Below, one piece after another: positions 37,202 to 51,435 of a stretch of DNA of 64,000 nt. The notes beneath the pieces were generated by a model, which did no database searches, had not been told where the DNA came from, and saw only the letters and a program-made list of their open reading frames with translations. The position numbers and the translations under genes were made by a program. This DNA comes from Himantopus leucocephalus (lineage: Eukaryota; Chordata; Aves; Charadriiformes; Recurvirostridae), in NCBI GenBank assembly GCA_003993805.1, contig RSEF01000002.1, forward strand, positions 1,377,316 to 1,441,315. The letters run 5' to 3'. Every line of letters starts with the position of its first letter. Positions within the stretch are counted from its first letter, which is position 1.

Positions 37202-40200
37202 GTATGCTTTCCATTATTCTGATTTTAATTAAAAAGGAAACAATGGAATTTAAAATTGCCTTGGAGTGAGTACAGCAGTTAAGAAATTATGGGCTGCATT
37301 CAGCTGCTTACTCACAAGCACATAGTGCTGTTTTAGAAGCACCGAGGCAGAGCGTGTTCTCCCATCTGCATGCAGGTTCTGTGTCACAGCTGCCGCCCCT
37401 TGGGAGATGACTTGGGTAGTCTACAGCATCTCTAATCTTACATGCCTGTGTCGTTTTCTAACTGACCTCGTGAAGTGGGAGTCAGCTTACAGACTAACAC
37501 GCTTCTCTTTAAGTGGCTATTGCATAGATCTGTATATGTGAACTAGGACCTGCTCAGTGCAGTCTGTGGAGCTGAAAGCTGTTCAGCTGACATAATGATG
37601 TACTCTAGGCTGAGCTGAACAAGTTCCCCTGACAGTATTCACTAGATCGCCACTGATTATAGTGGAGTTGAGACACCCAGGTCACATGTGGACACTTATA
37701 TCTTAGTCATGTATATATAAGCAACAGAATCTGAAGCTGAAACTCAATCTAAGTATTCAGTTTTCCACGCGTTGCTAGGTGATGGGGAGCTGGATCGATT
37801 GAATCCTCTCCTCCATGCTGTAATGGTGATCATATTGTATTAGCAGTAAAGAAAATAATAGACAATAAAAATAGCTGTCAATATAATGGGAATGGTCCCT
37901 TGAACATGTCTTTGAAATTAGTATTTTAATTGTGGTCATCGTGAAAATTAAAAGATAGATTAAAAATTTCGAAGAAAGTACAGCCATTAATTGACCTCTG
38001 GAAAAAATTCATATAATGATTTCACTGGTTCTCCGTCAACAGGCATGGTCGTTAAGATGGACACCTTTCCTAAAGACATGTTCTATCTTAAACAGACAAT
38101 CTTGTGTTTAATGCAAGGATATAATTTGAAGTTCTCTTCCTTGTGTTAGATGCTAGATTAGATAATTGTGACAGTCCCATCTGGATTTGCAGTCAGTGCC
38201 TCTATAAAAATTTGAAAATGATTAGCAAAGAATTTGTTTGTACTGATCTAATATAAATGTGTGACTGAAAACAAAGCTTGGTTTTAACTGTTTCCCATAT
38301 GGCTGAAGTCAGTTACATTTTCCTACTACTGACAAATTAGAATTTTTGTTATTTTTAATTAACACAATCCTTTACATTATTCACAAGATTATAATAAGGC
38401 TTAAATTCAGTCAAGACAGTGTATCAGTGTATCCAAATCAGATTAATTCAGAAAAAAATTGATTAAAAATAAATTAGGTTCTCTGTCTAGTTCAAGCTCC
38501 TTGTCCTTTTCTATAAACAATGTAACATTTAAAACCTCAAAAAATGGTTATGCACCGTTGCAGTATTTTTTCCATTCTCTAGTGAGGAAAATTACCTCTA
38601 AGCAGCAAAATGGTAAGTGAGGTCAGTGCAGGTAAGAGCTATTTCTTTCCCATCTGCCTTCTAAAAATAAAATAAAAAGTTACCCAGAGAATCAGACACC
38701 GTCTTCCACTTACTCTGCAAATTATACAGTGGAGGGGGTCTGTTTGTTCTGCTACTGTGCTCTTGCATGGGGGGTGGACTCATGAGCAGTGATCTGTTTT
38801 CCAAGCCAGTGACTCTTAATCAGTTACAGAAAATCCAGTAGACATTGTTTACTTTTTTTTTCAGTCTACACTAGTTAGGCATCTGATGCAAATTGTCTTA
38901 CTTTTTATTAAGAACATCTGCGAGTGCTCTGCGTTTCAGTTCGTACGTCTCGGTGCATGCTGCAATGCCTGCCTTAGGACTAGAACAACAGTCAGATTCT
39001 GGTGGACTTTGGCCTTGAGTCTGGGGAGTCTCCACTGTGGCTTCAGCACAAGAGGCCAGATTCTGCTTTCTGTTACAAAGATACTAGTTTAGAACAAATT
39101 AGGAGAAAGAAATGTCACTGATAGTTTGCAGTAGTGGAACTGAGAATAGAATTTGCCTTTAAGTCTTTTGAACTGACTCTTTTCTTCCTCTCAGTGTTTT
39201 GGTAAGTAGATTCAGCATCCAATTACATTGTGGCTATGAGGATGGTAACTGAAACCAGTAATGGAAAAGGACTGTCATTTTGGGTTTTTTGTTGGTTTTT
39301 TTTTGTTGTTTCCAAGAGTAAGAAAATCCTGAGTGTGATATATGGTGAATCATCGACATTAGAGTTGGAAAACTCCCTCTAGGTCATATCCAGCCAATGT
39401 CTCAGGGGATAATTCAGGATATTTTTATGTCCTGCTATATAGTAGGCTTTCTTTTAAAAATTGTATCCATGAAGTTCCTGCCTTTTTGTTCAGATGGCCA
39501 TTTATTAGTTGATTTTAGTGCATATAATTGTGATCTTGGCTTTTTTCTCACATGTCTCTACCTTAAAATATAAGGAAGTGCAAATACAGATTTACAGGTG
39601 CCTGCGAATGTGGAGATTTGAATATCTGCTACACTGCTTGTGCTTTGGGTGTACTAATATTAAATCTGACTGTTCATTTACTTAGTTTCCTCTGATTATC
39701 ATTCTTACTTCTAATCCAGCCTGCCCCCTAAACAATTCATCCCCATCCGCCAGACATTTGCAAGCTGATGTAACAGTTCCTCCCTTTTTCATCAGTACAT
39801 CCTGTCCAAAACTTATTTTTATTGCTCTGCTCTAGACTTCTTCCAACTTACCAATGCGTTTAGGAGGAGATATGCAAGATTCCAGGCTAGATGCAGTTAA
39901 TCCACATAGAGAAAGATTTCTATACCATTTTATCTCCCTTGTCTAATATGTGGAGTATTTGTATACAATCCACAATTTCCTCGGCATGTCTTCTGAGTTG
40001 AAAATATCACGAGGGCATAAGAACAGAATTAATCCTTCTGTCAAACTTCAACAGTAGCAAATCAGAACAAAATGATCAGTACCTTTTCCCCCAGTGATTC
40101 CCTGAAGAATCACTCTGTTGCCGATCCACTAATCTCTTTCAGTGGATCATGCCGAATGTGTTCATCTTTGCTGATTGGAAAAATGTGCGCTGCATGTAAC

Positions 40201-43200
40201 TTGTCTGGATTTGTTCATATCTAATCATCACTCTTAGTCCTAACATATCGCCATACTCAGTATATTTTTTGTAATGTAATTACTTGCTGCAAATTATTTC
40301 ACAATGACAGATGGATTCACTCAATCTATTTCATATGCAAATGTTTAGTTTCATAGTGAGATTCCGTATTTTAATGCAAAAAAGCTAGAAGTCCAAATCT
40401 GTTACTTTCTGGTAGACAAGTTACACATCTTTGGATTTCTTTTCTTTGTGCTAAACCCCTATTTAAGCTATATTAATTCCATCTGATCTTACTCATTTAA
40501 CTAAGAAGCCTAAATTACGATTTTAGGTTTCCTGGGATTTCTTTTGTGCTCTTAAAGCAATAGAAATATTTCCGAAAGCTGGTGTGCCCACATAAAATTG
40601 GTGCAGGTTTTCCTCTGTTTGCCGGGCTGCAGCATCCAGCAGTTCAGCCGTAGTCTCAGGGAAGCTGAGTCGTTTCTGCAGCAGGGAGAAGACCTCAGGG
40701 AAAGGGGTGAGGCACAGAAGTGGGCAGGGCCAATTATAGAATTGGTGGGTGAGAAAGTCCCTGCATTTGGGTCAGAGTCTTTGGCCTAAATTCCACATTA
40801 AAATTGCAGGTGAAAAAAAACTTTGAATGGTGACATGCTCTTTTCAAAATGTTTTGTGGCGCTAAAAGCAGAAACAGATGGAAACAGATGCTCCTTATAT
40901 TTATACCAGATCATTTAAGAGACTTAACAGCGACAAAAGGGAAAAATAATGTTCATTCTCATCTGAAGAATTTAAAAGATACTACTATTATTATCATTCT
41001 TATCATCAATAATGATAATAACAATATCTAGCATTTATGTGTCATTTCCTATGAATAGATCTGTGCTTTGCAAATACATTTTACAGAGGGGGTGACAGAC
41101 AAACAAAAGTCAAAGTGCTTATCCCAATGAGTCATCCAGTAAGCCAGTGGCTGAACTGGGAAGGGAGTAAAGGCTTTCTGAATCTCTCATTCTAAAGTAA
41201 GTACGATACTGGCTGATGAATTTGGCCATCCTTCTGAAATGCTTTTAGAAACCACTTTAGGTATGTGCTGTTGTACATGAAGTAATGGAAGTATTCGAGG
41301 TTATCTGTCTCTCTTGAACCTTGACTCTGATTCTTCATCTTCACTGATTGTCTCCTGCTTTTAACCTGTCCTGCTATAGTAGTTGAACCTCCTGTCACCT
41401 GACCTCCCAAACTCACCCTACTCTGATTCTTGACAATGTCCAAGTCTCTGCCTCAGCTGTCAGCATTTCAAGAGACTAATGCTTTTCAGTTTTTGCATTT
41501 CTGAAAATGAAGAGAGAACGTGGCATTGACAAAGAAGTTACGCTTATTTTTCTCATTCTTTTAAAAAGGGAGAGAAACATAAATAAACAGAATTTATTCA
41601 TTAAAATTCCACAGATGGGAAATATTATCTGTGGTCCTTTTGATGAAACCAGCACACACTGTGCTATAACAAGACCTACTTGAATTATTAAATTCAGCAC
41701 ACATGCTCTGTCTTCTGGCACCTCACCTGTTTATTTGCCCTGTGGAACGTCCTTCCTATAACCTTCTTCGCTGGGAAATATGTCTGCTAAACAGGCGCCT
41801 TTCTCAGTCAGATGGACTGGATTCAAGCCAGGTCATTGGTGGGGTTGTGGAGGGGGAGGTTTAGAAAGAGGTTTTTAACCATCTCGTTTAAGAAACCAGC
41901 AACAAAAATATGCGTGTGCAAAATGGAAACTGATGGTTGGTTTTAATTTTCCACTTATTTTTCAGTAATGGGTATGCGGCAGATACTGTGCCGCGCAGAT
42001 GCAGTCGGCAAGGGACCCTGCTATTTATGTAAGACATTTGTGAGCACTATTGTGGGCAAAAACATGTGATACATACAAGTTTGACTGAAACAAGGCTGAC
42101 AAAGCATTGGCCATTTAAAAAGTCTGTTCATTCCTTGTTTTTACATCTCCTTTTCTAGCCTGGAACTGCAATTTTCTTTGATGAAGTCCTATTGTCCTCC
42201 TACTTACCCATAGACAGTTATTTTCCCAGAGGCCAGTCACTGTTGCTGAGATATTGGCATTGATTTCTTGTCAATGTCCTTCCAAATAAAATAGAATCAC
42301 AGAGTTTGTGTTTAAGGCAATAAGAATAACAAACCCCACATGTTTAAAAGAGTTCTGCATGCTTTGCAAACAGACAAAACAGAAAATGATAATTCAAATG
42401 TTTTCCACATGTCTCTAGATTATCCCATCTAACTTTAGGTCCCTTTATAGGCTGAAAATGCTTCAGGTAAGAGTGCAGCCAACTCCCTTTATAGCTGGTG
42501 AACAGAGCCATCTTAATTTCTGACAATACCCATCTCTTCCTTGTTTGATTTTACAGACAGCCAAAGCCTAGGGGCCAGCCTAAGCGAGAGAGCCTAGAAA
42601 TTCATGCTGAAGAGTTAAGTGGACCCAATCTTGACCTATCTCTGTCATTGCAGTGAAGTTGCTTACTGAAATGAATTATAAACTCCTTCATGTGTATTGA
42701 GGAAATGGCAAAGTGCTGAAGTCTGAAGGAGGGTTTGAATTTTCCTCAACACTTCTTCACTTGATGGGACATACCAGAAAAGCAGCAGAATGCGTTAAGG
42801 ATAAATAAGATAAGATCCTGAGGCTACTTGACACCCAGACGTCTATTTGTCTTGCTACAACTGCCGTCTTCTTTTATGTTGTGGCAGCATATGAGAACTT
42901 TAGTCAAAAGCCAGTGCTTTCCAGGAGTCTTTTCTTTGGTTTGGTAGTCCTGGGATTGAACACACATCTCTTTCTGTTCTCCTTCATTAATGTTGCCCTT
43001 TCCCCTCCCCTGCAATTCATCATCAGAAAGATTTCCTTTTCTACAACAAAAAGGATTCAAAGTTGCAGAGGAATTATCTAGGGTTCCCACGTAGCAGTAA
43101 TGTTTTCTACTACAATTTACAAATATCTGGCTAAAAAATCTTCAATTTCTATCCAAGCATAGTCATTAAATTATACATACTCTGAATGTCAGATATTGTG

Positions 43201-46200
43201 AACATCAATTTTATTTTTCTTAATCTGATTGAAATAAAATACATATTAATGGCAATAACTTTACCCTCGCAGTGTCCCTTAACTATATACAGATATAATA
43301 GTAACATGGCTGACCTGGTGTTTTAATAGTGCTGGTGGAATAGGTGAACCGAGTCAGTGGTGTTCGGATCACCCGAGGGCTATTGCAAGGGTATCTGGTT
43401 TTGCACCATTGACACTTCAGTCGTAACACTGTCGGAACATTGTTTAATATTAATTCACTAAAGGTCATTGGCATTGCAGGGAAAAAAAATGTTGACAGAA
43501 CAAACAATAGGCTGTGGCCTGTGACTGTGAAAGCTCTGTGTAATGATCCTTCTGTCTGTCAGTCCTGTAGGGATCAGCACAGAGAGCAATTACTTGACAG
43601 AACGCAGACCTTTGTGGAATCACACGGGTCTCAGTACTGCGCTGTATGATTACATTGGAAAGTAAGTGTCTATTCAGGCAAACAAACATAAAGCAAGAAA
43701 TGACTGAATATAATTTTAATTTAAAAAAAAAAAAGAGTAAAGTCCAACAAGCAAGAAAGTGAAATTATATTAAGAGATAACAAAACTCCTGGAGAAAAAT
43801 GCCATCACAGTATCCAGTGATCCCCCTTGGTTTTGGTATCGTCTTCTCTTCTTTGAATCATGGCCACTGCATAGGAGTGATAACCTAATGTTTGTTTCTG
43901 TTCAAGGTAAATTGTGTAACAGAACCCAAGAAACACAGAATCTAGGTTATACTTGTTTGTTTCTTTCGGTATAGACACGGCAAAAGATCGCCTTGTTCAA
44001 TGGGCAAATAAAATCTGAATGGTGAGGTACTGTATACCCATTCTGGCAGATATGTTGGAATAACTCTCCAGTAATAAATATTTTTCTGTAGATTTAATTT
44101 CACCATTGTGTGAATACACACTGAAGTCAGATGTGGAAAAAGACCACCCGGAGTGTTGAAAATGAGCCCTTTGAAGGTGCTTGCTTTTGAAAGGGTGACA
44201 TTTTCCAAAGATGAGAATTGTGTCCCTGAAATTTATGAGCATTCTTAAGAGATTTGTAAGGGAAAGGATTAGGGTTAGTGAAGTCTTCACAGGAATTGAA
44301 AACATGCAGCATGAAAAGACACCTAATTCCTTCCCTCTCTTTTTTCTTTTTTTCCTGAAAAAGACGAATGTGCATGTTTGAAAACAAATATTTTAATAGT
44401 AATACTTTATTACTTTTTAATGCACTACGATACTGCAAAATCCCTTAACAAAAATGATGACATTTAATAAATAGATTCAAGTCACATATCCCTGATTTGC
44501 CTTTGGAAGTCAGAGCCGGCATTGCATAGGGCAGCATACAACTGCCTGGAAAGAAGGAGGGCCCATTCTCTGGCAAGCACTTGTTGGATGGATGACATAC
44601 TCTCTGACTGAGTTTAAAGGGTTTCCTGAGGAGTCAGAACACAGGGTGTTCGTGCTTGTTCTTCCCTGTCCTGCTTCAAGGTCCTGTTATATTCCAGGAT
44701 CACTACCACCAACCAACCTGGCCAGGCAGTTGAAGAAGCGCTCACCAGCTGGACCAGTTAAACGAGGGCGTGCTTTTAGTCCACTCAAGAATTGATGCAT
44801 GAGGAAGTGGGCAAAGGTATCCTCACAATGAGGATTGTCCTTACGTTGTCAGTAGCATGGTTCCATATTCTATTTTGTAGAAAAAATCTAGACATGTTTT
44901 GGGGAATGCAATGGGAGAGGGAAGCTCCTTACAGGAAGTCTAGACAAAGGAACGTGTTTTGTGGGAGGAAGAAATTTTAGCCTTATGGATAAAGACCATT
45001 CCATGCCGCTTCACCTTAAAGCTGGGGAACAAATCCTGGGCCTGTTTAATCTACTACTGTAGGAATTACCTGAGGTATCTGGAGAACCAGAAGCCCCTAA
45101 GAAAGTGATGACAGTGGGATAAAGAGGCAAGTAGTTTTGGGGAGAAGCACCCCTGTAGGGACCAGTCAACACCTGGAATGCAATTTGATGTTAAAGGAAG
45201 CAGCTAATCCTCAATTTGTATAATTGATGTAACTGAAATGAACATTCCCTTTTTATGGGAGATGAGAATTTGACCAGCATGAATTTCCTTATTGTCTTAA
45301 AGTTCATGCCCTTGCCTTCTTCTGCAAGTATTGTAATTGAAAACTAAATATATTTGGAAAATATTCCTACAGACCTTACTCATCTGAACAATTTGTCCAG
45401 ACTTCAATAGGACTGTTCATGTGAGTAAGAACTGGAGTGGATGTGTGCTTTGAAACAGTTCTGTATCACTCTAATCTTGTTTTGTCAAATGTTGTTTGAT
45501 GAAGCTCGGAAGTTACTTTAGCAGACATATGTAGGAAGAACGCATTTTTAGGAGAAGACTGGCTGTTCCTTCTTGGCTTTGATTTATCTGCAAACTAAAA
45601 TATGCATGTTTGTGAGACTGAATCTTTTAATCCGTATCCCTCTAATTTGCCATCTTTTGTTGCATCTGCGTATTTCCCTTCATGATAAGTCCTGTTATGA
45701 GCATTTTTGTAAGCTTGTAAAAAAATTTCTGCACTTTTAAGCCAAGAATTTACACAAAAAACAAAACTATTGCATAAAAGGCTGTTTTAAATAGATATTA
45801 GCAAAATAATGAGTCAGGGAACAGTTACTTAATTAGCTAGAGACTTGTTATCTAACATCTGAAGAAATTCTCGTCAGGGAAGATAATTGATTTTGTACTC
45901 GTATAAGACTTTAGATATAAATTCTAAATCTCAATAATAAAAAAACCACACACTCCTTATCACTTAGGATGCTCTTTAGACTTTTAATTACAACAGCGTA
46001 TACGTTGGCTTCTGCCTTTTAGCAGTATATTGGATGACATTTGCAGCTGGGTACCCAAGGTGAAGAACTGAGGGCTGTACTGTAGAACCTGTATCCGCAA
46101 ATCTATATCTAGAAAACATGTTTGAGAATTTTTCTGTTAAAAGTCTTCCAGTTTCCACCAGCACCCACTGCATATGCTGAAGCATGATTTAAATCCCATA

Positions 46201-48040
46201 GTGGCAAAGATAAAGGTAGCAATAGGCAGAGTTGATTTCTGTAGATTATATTACTTACCATGGTACTATGCAAACCTCTTCAAAAGTACCCGAGCCTCTA
46301 AACTAGCAAAGTTTCTTCAATCCATGTGTCTGTATTATGGAGACAGAAACTGATCTCATATTTCTATGCACATATATTTGCACACTTGGCTGCCATTCCT
46401 TATTTTGCAGATTGGTAGCATACCAGCAGTGCAACATCTGTTTAGCAAAGGATACATAAAACTGGGGATAAAATAAAGGTGGTTGTACGCAGCATCCTGC
46501 ACAGCAGTGATTCTGTCTACTGCAAGAATAATAAGCAGAGCTGTAGTCAGAAACATTCCACTTAGAGCAAAAAGTTTTATTTTGGTTTTTAGTTTCCCTG
46601 ATCTATTTATCAAAAATACAAAAAGAAAACAATGGCAGGAAAAAACAGTATTATGTTGAATTTATAATACAGCTTCCATTGACAGTAATATAGCTAATAA
46701 TAAATACCTGTTGTAGCTGAATATTAAAATCCCAGCTGGGAGAAATACGACTTCATTGCTACATTAAACAATCTAATCACAATTTTTACTCTGTTATTTA
46801 CTCCTGAAGGGACTAAAATCATGGTGTCTGACTCAGAACACATTAGTGTGAGGTGAAGAAAATACTACAAGGTATTCACTGACTTCAGGGGGTGCAGGAA
46901 ACTTCCATGACTCACTTTATATCATCATATATTAAGTTTCAAAACCACAGATACACTCCCCCAGGTATTAAAGCATATATATATCTGCCTTAAAAAATAA
47001 ATTCCCTGAGAAATAACAGATATGAGCCTAAATATACATAAAATAAGCCTCAATCCTTTGCCAGTCTTGAACCTTAATGACTATGGAGTGAAGCAGCAGA
47101 AAAAAATGATTAAACTGATAAATGGATACGTACATAGATAAAAGCAGTTACTCACAAATCCAGAGAATTGCTGTAGTAGCCCACATTTTAAATAGCTGGT
47201 AGATTTAAGAATAATACTTCAAATCAGTAATAAGTATAAAAATCATTTATATGCAATTTCATACAGAATATGTAGGATATTTATAAATAACTATACTTTC
47301 AAACTTTCAAAAGGAGAGCAAAGACTTAGAAAAAGCATCTGGTAAAAAAATCATTGATTTTTTTCATAGAATCATAGAATCATTTAGGTTGGAAAAGACC
47401 TTTAAGATCATCGAGTCCAACTGTTTCAGCTAAGAATATTTCATTTTTAAGAATAATGAATTAAAAAAATGTTCTTCTGTTATGGCTTTCTTCTAGTAGC
47501 TGAAAATATTTTACACATCTGGACTGCGAAGCTAGAAGATGCTAAAATGAAGGGAATGTATTGTATTCTTAATCCAAGAACAGATGTTGGGCTCAGTTTA
47601 GTTGCCCACACAGGGGTGTCTCATGTCATCTGAGAACCTATGAAGTCTCTTGCCTGGCTTCTGGGTACTGCTGCATAGGAGCATGAGCTCCTATTGATTT
47701 CGTGTAGTATTCCTGACCTAAACTTGCTGTGGTTTTATAGCTATTGCAGAGGGTAGGGTTTCTTTTGGTTCTGATCATCTGGGATATGATCTTTTTGATG
47801 TAAGGCTACTACAGCTCGATTTTGTTACCTGCCTATCACTCAAGGCCAGATACTTGCTTTATATGTTCCATGATTTACCAGAGCGACCCTGGTCTGCTTC
47901 ATCAGCAGTATACAATGAGCCTTCATTTGTGTTTGTAGACTATAAGAAATAAGTCATCTTATACATCTCATGTTTTCTACAATTAATTGTTTCTCCCCTT
48001 GTCCCCTGTGATATTCTAATGTTTTGTATCTTTCTTTTAG
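37202..48040 (+). other. MINDY4 intron H-I
   Basis: A 10.8-kb intron. Noted: a possible very old CR1-like trace near 39357-39470, an ATT/ATC/ATA triplet-rich stretch near 40981-41030, and a short CR1 tail at 47365-47427. Open frames are short and unremarkable. I see nothing else I can name. Confidence 0.75.
47365..47427 (-). repeat. CR1 LINE 3' tip, minus strand
   Basis: CATAGAATCATAGAATCATT, then GGTTGGAAAAGACC and ATCATCGAGTCCAACTG. Only about 63 bp of the CR1 terminus is present. Confidence 0.93.
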
Positions 48041-48221
48041 GTTGGCTGCTACTTGAAGACTCCTAAATACCCAATTTGGTTGGTATGCAGTGAAAGCCAC
48101 TTCAGTGTGCTTTTTTGTTTGGAAAAGGATTTACTAGGTGACTGGAAAACAGAGCGGAGATTTGATCTATATTATTATGATGGCTTGGCCAACCAGGAAG
48201 AAGAAATACGGTTAACGGTTG
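48041..48221 (+). CDS. MINDY4: MINDY4 coding exon I (probable catalytic histidine)
   Basis: This 181-nt exon follows TATCTTTCTTTTAG and ends at GTATGT, one base into a codon. It encodes [20 protein letters not shown], then [10 protein letters not shown], and ends with [19 protein letters not shown] and two further residues. The His in SESHF (codon 48098-48100) is at the family's catalytic His position. The FDLYYYDGL strand after it is diagnostic for MINDY-3/4. In mammals roughly 40 residues follow, ending in a PPLEL...KW...WNG tail; no exon encoding them was recognised in the remaining 15.8 kb. Confidence 0.97.
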
Positions 48222-50687
48222 GTATGTACAACTCAGTAACTCTGCATTTCATCTCTGGTGGTGTCAACAGCATCACATCAGAAAGAAGAATCCAATAATA
48301 CAAACAATGATGGTCTCAGGCATTAAAGATTATCTATGTGCCTATTTCCAAATTTCCATAATTAGTTTTGGCGATTAATTGGGAAATGGGATTTCATATG
48401 GAAATTTTAGAGAATAAGCTCTTGAAAGGGTTAAAAGTGAGCATGTGCTACTTTATACAGCCTCGTAAATCCTTCAAGTGACACTGATTTCCAAGGAAAA
48501 GATTGTCATCTGCCCTGTTCATGTTCCCAGGACTGTAAACCATATTTAACTACTCCCATTCTCGTTCACATCTTCTCACATCGTTTCTACAGGCAGAAAG
48601 TACAAGTCTCCTGTTCCTCAACGCTATATGCCTGTAGTAAAATGAGCAGAGAGGGTGAGGAAGCATGAAACCCTTGCTTCCAAAACCAGCTACTTCATAA
48701 GATGGCAGGAATCCGCTAACAAAGTCTAGTCTCTTACCTGCCTGTAAGCATACCTGGAAACAGAAGCATGCAAAAGATCTTCTGAATTGTTACACTCATT
48801 TTTTCAGAAAACCATGCCAAATTATACAGCTGCTCTTACAGTAATTACGTATTTATCTAACTGGAAGGCACTTGGACAAGAAGTATTCTGATGCTTAGAA
48901 AGCTCCTACTTATTGCCACATTAAGATATTCTTGACCACTAAATTCCTGTTTGCTAATAATATCCTACTTATCTTTTATTTTCTTTCATTCAATATATTT
49001 ATGCAATCTAATCAAATTCCTTCTCAATCTTAAGGAGCCACTTTATTGTAGTCCACTCTTTAAGCTGTCTGTACTCCTTGTTTGCACCTACATTCTGGTT
49101 CTTGGACAGGAGGAGTTATACACGGCTGTTGTATGTTCTGAGTCCATGTGGCAAAGCTGTTTGTATGGTGGGAGTGCTGGGGGCTTTAGCATCTCACAAG
49201 ATTTGGTAGTGAATTCAGTTGTCTTTCTGCCTGTTATTTATCCTCTTATTTTAATTAAAATCCCTGTCATTCTGTTGTAGTGTTCACATTATATATTATC
49301 TCAAATAACTGCTTAACCTTTACAGGACTGTAGTTGCCAACTGGTTCCCGCATGGTGTGTCCCAGATAAAAGATTATTTGTAAGTGACACAGATGATATA
49401 GTTCAGCATAGGACTAGAGAGATTGAGACACGTTTTTTCTATTGTGTTGTACTATGTAACATACAGTCCAAACCAGATGTCCTTATCTGTCTTTTCATCA
49501 TCAGTAAATCAGGAATGTTTCCAAACTCCAGAGCTACAAAGCACTCTGAGATCCCAGGATGAGAAAGTGCACAGAGTTTGTATAAACTTTTCTCCTTGCT
49601 GTTCAACCTGTAGTGGCATATCTGTATATTTCTCCTTAAAGACTAAACTTGCACTGAGAGGTAGATATCTTTTTTGTTGTGGCTATAGCCTCTTCCAGGG
49701 ATGTGTCCTGGTAAATCTTTTGTTATCTGTGAAATTCTGCAAAAGGCTGTAAAATGCAAATAATTTCATCATTCCAGGGAAACGCTTTTCTAGTTCTGGC
49801 TGTACAGTAATCCTTTGTTAGGTCTGGAGAGAAACTGAAATTACTTTACATCCAAAAGGTAACACTGATCATACATCTAAACCATGCATACAGTACCAGA
49901 TGGGAAGATCAGAATGCTAAATATTACTGGCATTTCCATTGTGGAAATATCAACAAGCTATTTTGGTTAGGCAGGGTTACCTGGAGAATACAACATGAGG
50001 TCCTGAGTGCTGCACAGCCACATCTCACTGGTGCTGGTTAGCAAAGCTGTTTGCTTTTCACTGGCAAGAAGGTGAATTCCTTGAAATGGGAATCTCATTT
50101 ATAATTAGGAAGATTACAATCAAGGTCACATTTCAGGAAATCTTGAAGAAAGGGAAAAAAGCCAGAAAGAAAGGGTAGAATTACTTTTAGGGGGTAATAG
50201 CAAGCACCACTTTATATTGAGAATTTGCCCTGCTTCTCCTACTCATAACCATTTGCCAAAAAGTAGACAAGGAATATGAAGTTCCTTGCTATAAGCGGGC
50301 AATGCCTGCTAGTGAGTTCAACATACTATCCTAAACAGAGGAAGGTTCTTTACTCCTTTCCATTGGGGTAAAAATTTCTAATAGGCAGAGAAGGAAAACA
50401 AGCTAGTGTACTTAAATCAATAACCCTCTGCATTTTGCTCATCTTCTCTTTTCAGCTGTTTAGGGACTGAGCGGAGATTCTGGGATTTTTGTTATATGTC
50501 ACAGAGTACTTCTATGACAGAGTGTGTTCTGCTCAGAGAGATACTGCTTCTCCTTTTTAGCATATACAGTTAGCGCCTACCTATGTTAACATTTACAATA
50601 TGTTGTCTCCAACTGAAGATACAGGGAATTTTTGTACAATCTGTTTTAATAAATCATTCTTATATCTCATTGGTGCATACCTTCAAC

Positions 50688-50880
50688 TCAGTACGTCGCT
50701 ATAGGTTTGGCGAAGAGTGGCTGGAAAGGTGCCCGGTGATAAAAGGCCCTGGGGGTATTTAAAAGACATGTAGGTGTGGCACTTAAGGACATGGTTCACT
50801 GGTGGACTTGGCAGTGTTAGGTTTACCGTTGGAGTCGATCATCTTAAAGGTTTTTTCCAACCTAAATGATTCCGTGATTT
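50688..50880 (+). repeat. CR1 LINE 3' end with internal deletion, plus strand
   Basis: GGCGAAGAGTGGCTGGAAAG (RT-region landmark) is followed shortly by GGACTTGGCAGTGTTAGG and GGAGTCGATCATCTTAAAGG, ending CCTAAATGATTCCGTGATTT. The RT part and the 3' tail are brought close together, so the middle is deleted. Confidence 0.92.
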
Positions 50881-51305
50881 CATGTTTTTAAAAAGCAGCT
50901 GAATAATTGCTAAGAAGACTATAACTGAATTTCTCAGAAGATTCTTCAAGAGCCCTAGGCACCATCCTCAGCCCCTTTGCAGATCCCACAGATCTGCACA
51001 GCAGTGAAATTTGCAGAAGTTCAGATACTGGAGACAGCTTCTAGGGACCAGTTTTTTCCGCACAGTTGAGATGAGATTGTTCCAATGTGCAAAAGTGTTC
51101 TGGAAAGGTGATTAATAAAACATCACTTCCTAAGGTTGCTGTTTCAAATATGAGCAGTATTTCTTCTTTCAGTGATTGTCTGTTCAGATTCCACTCTTCT
51201 TTACCTGTGCTCATCATACCTCCTGAATAGCAAGTTTGTCTGTAAATGTGCTGGCACTCAGTTTCTCACTACCCTTAGCTTAGAATATAAGTGAAGATAT
51301 AAGAG

Positions 51306-51335
51306 ATCACAGAATCATAGAATAGTTTGGGTTGG
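51306..51335 (-). repeat. CR1 3' tip interrupted by an assembly gap
   Basis: ATCACAGAATCATAGAATAG and TTTGGGTTGG run directly into 100 N. The rest of the CR1 copy is presumably inside the gap, since the right edge is not CR1. Confidence 0.9.
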
Positions 51336-51435
51336 NNNNNNNNNNNNNNNNNNNNNNNNNNNNNNNNNNNNNNNNNNNNNNNNNNNNNNNNNNNNNNNNN
51401 NNNNNNNNNNNNNNNNNNNNNNNNNNNNNNNNNNN
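51336..51435. other. Assembly gap of 100 N
   Basis: Exactly 100 N, placeholder size. It begins inside a CR1 copy. Confidence 0.97.

Larger units (their letters stand above)
6742..48221 (+). other. MINDY4: MINDY4 (FAM188B) gene body, partial: ubiquitin C-terminal hydrolase of the MINDY family
   Basis: Nine GT/AG-bordered exons on the + strand translate, in order, to the central and C-terminal part of MINDY-4 as I know it from mammals. Landmarks are [100 protein letters not shown] and [12 protein letters not shown]. The family comprises cysteine-type deubiquitinases selective for K48-linked polyubiquitin; MINDY-4 is usually taken to be a cytoplasmic/nuclear soluble enzyme. The exons found give about 316 codons, against roughly 750 residues for the mammalian protein. 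The long, poorly conserved N-terminal half lies upstream of the window. A segment of about 45 residues after the exon at 17355-17418 and the last roughly 40 residues were not located. No signal peptide or membrane segment is visible in the exons. The call is recognition from memory, not a search. Confidence 0.95.

Noticed and set aside
39357..39470. Possible very old CR1 or SINE trace (AGAGTTGGAAAACTCCCTC)
   Set aside because: Too diverged to support as a feature by eye.
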